Positions 53,601 to 59,929 of a stretch of 64,000 bases of DNA are shown piece after piece; position 1 is the stretch's first letter; each line of letters begins with the position of its first letter. The DNA comes from Aquiflexum lacus (GTDB lineage: Bacteria; Bacteroidota; Bacteroidia; Cytophagales; Cyclobacteriaceae). The position numbers and the translations under genes are program-made. The notes under the pieces were generated by a model, which saw only the letters and a list, made by a program, of their open reading frames with translations, searched no databases and was not told the DNA's origin. The DNA lies in NCBI RefSeq assembly GCF_015476655.1, contig NZ_JABFHF010000004.1:1-64000 (forward strand), read 5' to 3'.

Positions 53601-55951
53601 TAGATAATGGTTTGATCCAACCGTTCTTCCTCCCCAATATTGGGGACTATGCGCATGAAAGCCTCTATGAAGGATGGAAAAAGGGCGAAAGCTACCGGAC
53701 GGTAACACTGCAAGATGAAGTGCTTCAGGAACATTACGATTGGTTGATGAATATTCCAATCTCCAGGAAGATATTTGAGGAAATGGAAGGTTCAGGCATT
53801 CCGCGTCCAAACTGGCAGCGACTACACGCGGCCTACTTTAAGACCGGTTACCTGGTGATCATTACCGAAGTCCCCTGTGAAGCGGAAGAAATTTTCAAGC
53901 GCTTTGCACAGGTTTTTGACCTGACTTATACCCGATTCCTGGATCTTCAAAAAGCTGAAAATCAAGCCAAGGAATCACAAATCGAGGCATCTCTGGAGCG
54001 GGTTCGGGCTAAAGCCCTGGCCATGCACAATTCGGAAGATCTACGGCAGACTATCACCGCCATTTTTGAGGAACTGAAAGGATTAAATATTAAAACAATC
54101 CGCTTAGGACTGGGATTGGTCAATCCGGATAGTCCAGAAGGTGAAATCGTCACATCCCGAATTGACGAGAAAGACCATATTCTTGAGGTGAGCGGAAAGT
54201 TCAGGTTAGAAGGTGACCCGGTTCTTGATAGTGTTTACAATCACTTTAAGCAGCAAAAGGATTATTTCCCCATTCTGGAAGGGGAGGAAATAAATAGTTA
54301 CTATTCGGCGCTACAGGGGTATGTGAATGTGCAGGGACAGGGAACTGATACAAAACACTTTGGCTGCTTCCTCTATTTCAAAGAAGGATGTCTTTACGCC
54401 TGGTCAGCAGAACCGCACTCGGAAGGACAGATCGGCATTTTAAAGAAATTTTCACGTGTCGTGGAGATTACCTACCGCCGGTATAAAGACCTTTTAGAAT
54501 CCGAATACCGGGAAAAAGAAGCTGTCAAGCAAGCTTCCCTTGACCGGGTCCGGGCAGAGATCGCCTCCATGCGTAACACCAATGACCTGGAACGCATTAC
54601 CCCACTCATCTGGAAAGAACTCACCACATTGGGTATTCCCTTTCTCCGGTGCGGGGTGTTCATCATGGATGAACAGGAAGAACTCATCCACACATTTCTA
54701 TCTACGCCCGATGGCAAGGCCATTGCAGCATTTCATCTGCCTTATACTTCCAATCCTTTTTTTAATGCCATTGAAGAATGGCGGGCAAAAAAAATTCATA
54801 TTTCCCACTGGGACACAGAAGAATTTTCAGCACTCGCAGATTCATTGGTCAAGGAAGGGCAGCTAACCAACCGTGAACAATATTTGAATAGTGTCCCAAA
54901 AGGCGGCCTTTATCTTCATTATGTACCGTTTTTGCAAGGGATAGTATATGTCGGAAACACTGCTGAACTGACTAATGAAAATCTGCAATTGGTTCAGTCG
55001 GTGGCTGATGCTTTCTCCACTGCCTATGCACGATACGAAGATTTTGTCAAGCTAGAACAGGCCAAAGCTGAAGTAGATTCCGCCATGAGCGAACTCAAAG
55101 CCACCCAATCCCAACTCGTCCAACAGGAAAAACTCGCCTCCCTCGGACAACTCACCGCAGGAATCGCCCATGAGATCAAGAATCCGCTGAATTTTGTCAA
55201 TAATTTTTCGGAGGTGTCTATTGAGATGATTGAGGAGATAATAGATTCAAGACACAAAGTCCTGTCCCGAGAATCGGGAAGACAAGATACAAGACTCAAG
55301 ACGGAGGCTGATGAAATTGAGGATGAGATTTTGGAGGATATAAAAGGAAACTTGAAGAAAATACATGAACATGGCTCGCGGGCAAATGGTATTGTGACAT
55401 CGATGCTACAGCATTCCAGGGGCGGATCAGGGAAAATGGAACCCACTGAGCTGAATGCGCTAATCAAAGAATACGTCAATCTTAGCTTTCATGGCATGCG
55501 GGCAGGGAAGAACCCGATCGATGTTGATTTGGTATTTGATGTAGATCCAGAGTTAGGGGAAGTGTCCCTGATCAAAGAGGATTTTACCAGGGTGGTGATC
55601 AACTTGTGTAATAATGCTTTTGATGCAATGCGGAGTAAAAAGTACCAAGTAAAAAGTACAAAGAACCAAGATGGGGCAGGAAAGGATGAAAATTATGCAC
55701 CAAAATTTAGGGTGACAACAAGGTCGGAGAATGGGCAGGTAAGGATAGCTTTTGAAGACAACGGACCTGGAATCCCAGAAGACATCAAAGATAAAATCCT
55801 GCAGCCTTTTTTTACTACCAAAAAAGGAACTGAGGGAACGGGATTGGGACTGAGTATTACCCAGGATATCGTGAAGGCGCATGGGGGAGAATTGGAAATA
55901 GAAACAACCATTAGCAAAGGGACAAATTTTATTATCAAACTAAACAGATGA
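50630..55951 (+). CDS. Large soluble histidine kinase: SnoaL-like domain, 7 coiled-coil/GAF-like units, kinase
   Basis: The 1773-residue protein is a shorter paralogue of the 2731-residue kinase. Residues about 8-145 form an NTF2/SnoaL-like domain (ending NQWKLTHWHTSTP). Seven units follow, starting near 51139, 51685, 52246, 52812, 53396, 53953 and 54500. Each has the joint helix (AEAQAKEAQIEVSLERVR type) and a GAF-like domain. The last unit (KQASLDRVRAEIASMR) is of the same special type as unit 12 of the longer protein. The kinase has GIAHEIKNPLNF (His near 1513), LCNNAFDAM and TEGTGLGLS. It carries a hairpin in the dimerisation loop (55260-55283) and an AAGTAC repeat after the N box (55637-55672). 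No membrane span, signal peptide or receiver is seen. The stop overlaps the next start (ATGA). Confidence 0.93.
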   Translation: MDAKKKKNLEETYKRILNVGFCIVPYEDISDIIGPDPMVYGTAKDERILSFEGVEALFKSQYEQMGNMKPAYERKRIALRISNSGNNACIIEELTFTLSSDKEIHTIFMRATCVMEYLDNQWKLTHWHTSTPVDTENDPWHMEEWKREKEKLQQLVDEQTAALKQNNRELQIEAALEKIRSSSLAMQKPDDLREVVKVLFEQMQGLSVDMGFASVSIFIFEDGSRNIRQWLPLPDGVSSMSVPYFDHPISSDLFDAKENGEDFFTKVYTLEEKNTWLAHGFEHTDYKDLPVDFKSSLLQAPGYAIAITLAKNSGICIPSFEGKLPTPEDIQIMKRVGKVFEQAYIRFLDLQKAEAQAKEAQIEVSLERVRSASMAMHKTDELGKVVEMLFLQFSELDLDFYQVWINIFRLEEGVSDCWFSPVKGVINEAYTALVPLEPFENLSIKTWKAGEEFSYLSWNGLGEVDKVMKELSALTNHPSFHQIQKKKRMKRVEIVDCNHKYGVIAMAKNEDITDNDRSILKRFANVFEQSYTRFLDLQKAESQAREAKIESALERVRSRSLAMHHSSELSAVVDTLLKEFTNLEFTLTFCIINLIDEQDMSNTVWAANPEEGKDPESYYMKFEDYPFHHAMWDAWKAQKKRFVYTIEGEEKKIYDQYLYNDTEFRRFPKNVQEANKSLERYVAGFTFFKYSGLQTVSVNPISEDELEILERFGRVFEQAYTRFLDLQKAEAQAREAEIQLALERVRAKTMAMKTQSDLLGIIELFGEQLNAVGIRFDNVTFIEGPITKKRDWDLWSYAPEAENTTDKILIPYIETPYFTKTAKAVKEYQKTGQPIQVKTFTKKEKNEFLDHYWKHVPAVSDEFVNYVNATPGSIIVDAFLEEITVSMVKWNTEPYTYEELEIYERFAKEFRQTYIRFLDIKKAEAQAKEAKIEVALEKVRSRTMAMQKAEELGDVATVLFSELNTLVDNLWTCGFVLCEKNRQEDEWWLSLDNGLIQPFFLPNIGDYAHESLYEGWKKGESYRTVTLQDEVLQEHYDWLMNIPISRKIFEEMEGSGIPRPNWQRLHAAYFKTGYLVIITEVPCEAEEIFKRFAQVFDLTYTRFLDLQKAENQAKESQIEASLERVRAKALAMHNSEDLRQTITAIFEELKGLNIKTIRLGLGLVNPDSPEGEIVTSRIDEKDHILEVSGKFRLEGDPVLDSVYNHFKQQKDYFPILEGEEINSYYSALQGYVNVQGQGTDTKHFGCFLYFKEGCLYAWSAEPHSEGQIGILKKFSRVVEITYRRYKDLLESEYREKEAVKQASLDRVRAEIASMRNTNDLERITPLIWKELTTLGIPFLRCGVFIMDEQEELIHTFLSTPDGKAIAAFHLPYTSNPFFNAIEEWRAKKIHISHWDTEEFSALADSLVKEGQLTNREQYLNSVPKGGLYLHYVPFLQGIVYVGNTAELTNENLQLVQSVADAFSTAYARYEDFVKLEQAKAEVDSAMSELKATQSQLVQQEKLASLGQLTAGIAHEIKNPLNFVNNFSEVSIEMIEEIIDSRHKVLSRESGRQDTRLKTEADEIEDEILEDIKGNLKKIHEHGSRANGIVTSMLQHSRGGSGKMEPTELNALIKEYVNLSFHGMRAGKNPIDVDLVFDVDPELGEVSLIKEDFTRVVINLCNNAFDAMRSKKYQVKSTKNQDGAGKDENYAPKFRVTTRSENGQVRIAFEDNGPGIPEDIKDKILQPFFTTKKGTEGTGLGLSITQDIVKAHGGELEIETTISKGTNFIIKLNR
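51130..55062 (+). repeat. Seven-unit coding repeat array
   Basis: The array has the same unit design and period (about 545-585 bp) as that of the 38680 gene. The joint DNA (for example CTTTCTCGATCTCCAAAAAG) is shared between both genes, while the sensing parts differ. Five fewer units are present than in the longer paralogue. Confidence 0.85.
55260..55283 (+). repeat. In-frame TCCCGA hairpin in the dimerisation loop
   Basis: TCCCGA (55265-55270) and TCGGGA (55274-55279) form a 6-bp stem with loop GAA, preceded by TCCTG and followed by AGAC. It encodes LSRESGRQ in the turn between the two HisKA helices. A related sequence lies between genes at 28689-28712 (CCTGTTCCGAT-TATCGGGATGAC). Confidence 0.7.
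55637..55672 (+). repeat. In-frame AAGTAC tandem repeat after the N box
   Basis: The imperfect copies (AAAAAGTACCAAGT, AAAAAGTACAAAG, AACCAAG) encode KKYQVKSTKNQD after NNAFDAMRS. It is the diverged counterpart of the repeat at 46541-46573. Confidence 0.7.
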
Positions 55952-56679
55952 AAGCAAGATCTATTTACGGCAAATCTCCTGAGGAAATCAAAGCCGCTTT
56001 AAAAGCAGCAATAAGCGATGATTTTATGCCCACTCTGGCCATTGTCTTTATCTCCATAAAGCAGGATCGAAAAGCAGTAAGCGAAATCCTTGCAGCACTG
56101 GACATCGACGTGTTCGGGGCGACATCCTGCGGGGAGTTTGTTGATGGTCACCAAAGCAAGGGCGAAATAGCCATCCTCTTGATGGACTTATCACGGGATT
56201 CATATGCTATTGTGTTTGAAAATATGGGAGCGCGGAGTATTCAGGCAGCAGCTAAACAAGTCGCTAGTTCTGCCATCGCAGAGCGGGAAAACAGCCATGA
56301 AATATTAATCAAGTCACCCATGAACATTGATCGCGAAGAAAATGCGCTGGTCATGGACATGGAGATGAAGGAGGGCGAGACTTTCTGGTTTTCGGTTCCT
56401 CCTGATTTTGATATTGTGGAGGAAATCATCGATGAAGCAAAAGAGGTCAAAAAGGCTGCAGGTGGAGATGCAGATGCCTTGCTGGTATTTTCCTGTGCAG
56501 GAAGAGAACCGGCGCTTGGCCCATTGGTAAGCATGGAAAATGAAGGATTGGCCGAAGTATGGAAAAGCCCCATGGCAGGGTTTTTTACTTATGGGGAATT
56601 TGGAAGGGCAAAAAACGGACAGCAGCATGTCCACTCGACGGCATGTTGCTGGGTGGCATTGAAAGAGAAATCAAATTAA
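55948..56679 (+). CDS. Short FIST-domain protein
   Basis: At 243 residues this is an abbreviated version of the FIST protein encoded at 58769 (386 residues). The N-terminal part (KSPEEIKAALKAAI, TLAIVFISIKQD, DVFGATSCGEF) matches the start of the longer protein. The C-terminal part (FWFSVPPDFDIVEEIIDEA, LLVFSCAGREPALGPLVS, GFFTYGEFGRAKNGQQHV) matches its end. About 140 residues of the middle, including much of the FIST_N/FIST_C junction, are missing, yet the frame is intact. FIST proteins are thought to sense small molecules for associated kinases. The start overlaps the preceding kinase stop as ATGA. Confidence 0.85.
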   Translation: MKARSIYGKSPEEIKAALKAAISDDFMPTLAIVFISIKQDRKAVSEILAALDIDVFGATSCGEFVDGHQSKGEIAILLMDLSRDSYAIVFENMGARSIQAAAKQVASSAIAERENSHEILIKSPMNIDREENALVMDMEMKEGETFWFSVPPDFDIVEEIIDEAKEVKKAAGGDADALLVFSCAGREPALGPLVSMENEGLAEVWKSPMAGFFTYGEFGRAKNGQQHVHSTACCWVALKEKSN

Positions 56680-56685
56680 ATAACT

Positions 56686-58737
56686 ATGACAGTATCACGT
56701 CAACTTTCCGCCATTATGTTTACCGATATTGTCGGCTACACAGCAATGATGGGTAACAATGAAGAAAAAGCATTTAGCCTAATCAAGATGAACAGGGATA
56801 TCCATCTAAATGCTATTGAGCCGCATAATGGCAGACTTATAAAGGAGTTGGGGGATGGTATGCTATTAAGTTTTCCATCGGTTTCAGAGGCTATGCTTGC
56901 TGCAATGAATATTCAGCAAGCCTGTGAAAAAATAAGCGAAATCAATTTGCGTATCGGCATTCATTATGGTGAAATAATTTTTGAGAATAATGATGTATTT
57001 GGAGATGCGGTCAATATTGCTTCACGCATTCAAACGCTTGGGGTACCGGGATCCATTCTTTTTTCAAAGAGTATCGCTAATGAAATAAAGAATAAATCAG
57101 GGTTTGAACTTACTTCACTTGGGTCTTTCGATTTTAAACATGTAGATGAACCCATGGAAATATTCGCGCTTTCCAATCCTGGGTTTGCTGTACCAAAGAA
57201 GGCTGATATGGATGGAAAACTAAAAAGCGCTTCTGAGAAATCAACCTGGAAAAAGAATGTGTGGATCCCGATAGGGCTTTTGCTATTCCTGGTTGCGGCA
57301 TTCATTCTATTTAAAGATCAGTTGTTTGGTACAAAAGGTGTAACCTTAGAAATGAGATCGATGGCCATTCTGCCTTTTGAAAATTTACAAAGGGACAGTA
57401 CTTTATATTTCCTTACGGATGGCATTCCTGAAAATCTCATCAACAGCTTATCTGCATTAGAAACTCACCTTAAAGTATTTTCGCGTTCCGCCACTTTTGG
57501 ATTGCCCGATTCCGCAAAAACAAACGAGCATTTGCATAAGCTCTTAAATACCGACCTGGTAATGAGGGGCTCGTTGCAAAAATCAGCGAACGAGAGTTTT
57601 CTGAGGTGTGAGTTGGTGGATGCAGTAAGTCAGAATCAGCTTTGGGGTAATAAGTACTTGTTGGACATGAATGATATTTCGGGTCTTGAAAATTCTATTC
57701 TTGCAGATCTGATGAGGGCACTGAAAATTCAATCCAAAAATGAAGTAAATGAAAACAGGGAAGTAGATCCGGCTGCCTATGCCGAATACCTGATGGGCCG
57801 GCATTTAAGTTATGGATCAACCCCACAAGAATCGGAAAAAGCCCTTGAGCATTTCAGGGAAGCCATCAGAATAGACCCCAAATATGCATTGGCTTACGCC
57901 GCTCTTGCCAATGAGAAAGTTGTGCAGGGGCAGTTCGGAACAGCCTCCACAAAAGAAATTATATACGAAGCACGAACGGCATTGGAAGCAGCTAAGGCAC
58001 TGGATCCTTCGATTCCAATGATATATACTGTGACAGGCGCACTGAATTTTTATTATGAATGGGAATGGCAGGATGCTTTAGAAGCATATAGAAAGGCATT
58101 GGATCTTAGCCCTGCCGATGTACAGGTTTATATCCGGTATGCAACAACCCTGGCCATTTTAGGAAGACATACAGAATCAATACCATTGGCAAACAAGGCT
58201 ATCGAATTGGACCCGGTTTCTATTTCAAGCCTGCACAACCTGGGATGGTGTAACCTATTAGCAAGTAATTTCAAAGAAAGTCATGAAGCATTTGGTAAAG
58301 CACTTGAATTACATCCAAATTGGATTTGGGGTTATATAAAGAAAGCTTATGGGCATGCACTTTTGGGCGAATATAATGAAGCCATCATGCTGGCTGATAA
58401 GGCGCAAACATTATTGGCAGATGGTTGGGGTTCGGAACTCATCCAGGATGCACTTGCATATATTTATACAAAATCTAATGAAAAAGAAAAAGCCGACGCA
58501 GTAATAGAGCGGTTTTTAACATATGCTTCTCAAAACACCGTGAAAGACCCGTCCACCCTTTCATCCATTTATTACCTTAATGGGAATTATGAAAAAGCGA
58601 TCGAATGGGAGTGGAAAGCGGTAGAGCAAAATTCCTCTAACGCCTATACCTTTTATATTCCTCTTAAATATGATAAAGTCTTTTTTAATAGCGAGGAACA
58701 TCAGCAGATCATAAAGGCAATGGGTTTTAAAAAATGA
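56686..58737 (+). CDS. Class III adenylate cyclase with membrane span, TolB-like domain and TPR repeats
   Basis: The 683-residue protein has an N-terminal class III cyclase domain with all expected residues: metal-binding Asp14 (FTDIVGYTA) and Asp57 (GDGML), purine-selecting Lys53 (KELGD) and Asp107, and transition-state Asn110 and Arg114 (GDAVNIASR). The Lys/Asp pair points to ATP, hence cAMP. A membrane span (about 189-208) follows, then a TolB/FlgO-like domain (MAILPFENLQRDSTLYFLTDG type, about 225-345) and TPR repeats (about 370-640). The cyclase domain is cytoplasmic and the TPR part should be periplasmic. It sits between the two FIST genes, in the same direction, so its activity may be tied to the same stimulus. 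No cAMP-binding protein gene is seen in the window. Confidence 0.92.
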   Translation: MTVSRQLSAIMFTDIVGYTAMMGNNEEKAFSLIKMNRDIHLNAIEPHNGRLIKELGDGMLLSFPSVSEAMLAAMNIQQACEKISEINLRIGIHYGEIIFENNDVFGDAVNIASRIQTLGVPGSILFSKSIANEIKNKSGFELTSLGSFDFKHVDEPMEIFALSNPGFAVPKKADMDGKLKSASEKSTWKKNVWIPIGLLLFLVAAFILFKDQLFGTKGVTLEMRSMAILPFENLQRDSTLYFLTDGIPENLINSLSALETHLKVFSRSATFGLPDSAKTNEHLHKLLNTDLVMRGSLQKSANESFLRCELVDAVSQNQLWGNKYLLDMNDISGLENSILADLMRALKIQSKNEVNENREVDPAAYAEYLMGRHLSYGSTPQESEKALEHFREAIRIDPKYALAYAALANEKVVQGQFGTASTKEIIYEARTALEAAKALDPSIPMIYTVTGALNFYYEWEWQDALEAYRKALDLSPADVQVYIRYATTLAILGRHTESIPLANKAIELDPVSISSLHNLGWCNLLASNFKESHEAFGKALELHPNWIWGYIKKAYGHALLGEYNEAIMLADKAQTLLADGWGSELIQDALAYIYTKSNEKEKADAVIERFLTYASQNTVKDPSTLSSIYYLNGNYEKAIEWEWKAVEQNSSNAYTFYIPLKYDKVFFNSEEHQQIIKAMGFKK

Positions 58738-58768
58738 CAATTAGTATAAAAAATTAAAAAAAGAGGTT

Positions 58769-59929
58769 ATGATAGCAAAATCAATCAAAGGGAAATCAGC
58801 AGAAGAAATACAAAAAGCATTGGAGGAAACCATAAGTGATGCCAGCCAGCCCAATGACCAGAATTTCAAACCGACCCTTGCTATCATTATGATAAGCAAT
58901 ATGGACGATGCGGAACCTCTTCGCTCTATTTGTGAGAATCAGGGCATTGCAATCTTCGGGGTCACTGCACCACAAAACTTTACAGATCAGGGAATTACAG
59001 ACAGTGATATCGTTGTGATGCTTCTGGATATTAAACCGGAGAACTTCAAAATAGTGTTGAACGATTACGAAGGATCGTCTGCTTATGAAGCCGGGTATAA
59101 TACAGGTATAACTGGGAAGAGCGCTTTTAAGAATCCGGGCTTCATCATTTCACCATTGGATTTCAGAATTTCTTACGATGGGCTCATCCAAGGATTGACG
59201 GATGCCGCAGGCCAGGATATTATGATCGCGGGCGGCGGTAGTGGTGATCCGGCTGACTTTACAGGAATCCTTTTCACCAATGATGTATCAAGTAAGGGGG
59301 GATTACTTGCACTCATTCTGGATCAGGACAAGGTTGCGATGAGCGGTCTGGCTGTTTCAGGATGGAAGCCGGTAGGGACAAGCAAAAAAATCACGAAATG
59401 TGAAGGCACTTGGGCGCTCACCATTGACCATGAACCGGCGATGCATGTCATTCAAAGATTCTTAGGGAATGATATAGTAAGGGATAATCCAGAAGGAAGT
59501 GGATTTATTCCAACAGACCTTGGCTATCCATTACAGTTTGAGAGGGCATCAGGAAATGCCATTATGAAGCCTGCGCTGTTTTTCAATCCTGCTGATCAAT
59601 CCGTCATGATTGCAGGTGGTGTAAATGAAGGAGATCAATTCCGTTTTTCCCTGCCACCGGATTTTGATGTGATTGACAAAGTGGTAGAAACCACCAGAAT
59701 CAGTAAAGAAAAGGAGATGCCGGATGCCGATGTGTTGTTGGTTTTTTCATGTGTAGGAAGATTAGGGACTTTTGGTCCACTGATCTCCACAGAAATAGAA
59801 GGTCTGGCATCCACCTGGGGCAAGCCCATGATAGGCTATTTCTCCTTGGGTGAATTTGGAAAACTGGATGAAGGACGCTGTGAATTTCAGGGAACAACGG
59901 TAAGCTGGTTGGCATTGAAAGAGAAGTAA
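58769..59929 (+). CDS. FIST-domain sensory protein
   Basis: The 386-residue soluble protein carries a full FIST_N (about 30-200, with DIMIAGGGSGDPADFTG in the middle) and FIST_C (about 215-370, with PPDFDVIDKVVETTRI, LLVFSCVGRLGTFGPLIS and GYFSLGEFGKLDEG). FIST domains occur in prokaryotic signalling proteins and are proposed to bind small ligands such as amino acids. The downstream kinase starts directly after the stop codon (TAA then ATG) and has no recognisable sensor domain, so this protein is its likely input partner. Its paralogue at 55948 lacks the middle third. Confidence 0.9.
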   Translation: MIAKSIKGKSAEEIQKALEETISDASQPNDQNFKPTLAIIMISNMDDAEPLRSICENQGIAIFGVTAPQNFTDQGITDSDIVVMLLDIKPENFKIVLNDYEGSSAYEAGYNTGITGKSAFKNPGFIISPLDFRISYDGLIQGLTDAAGQDIMIAGGGSGDPADFTGILFTNDVSSKGGLLALILDQDKVAMSGLAVSGWKPVGTSKKITKCEGTWALTIDHEPAMHVIQRFLGNDIVRDNPEGSGFIPTDLGYPLQFERASGNAIMKPALFFNPADQSVMIAGGVNEGDQFRFSLPPDFDVIDKVVETTRISKEKEMPDADVLLVFSCVGRLGTFGPLISTEIEGLASTWGKPMIGYFSLGEFGKLDEGRCEFQGTTVSWLALKEK

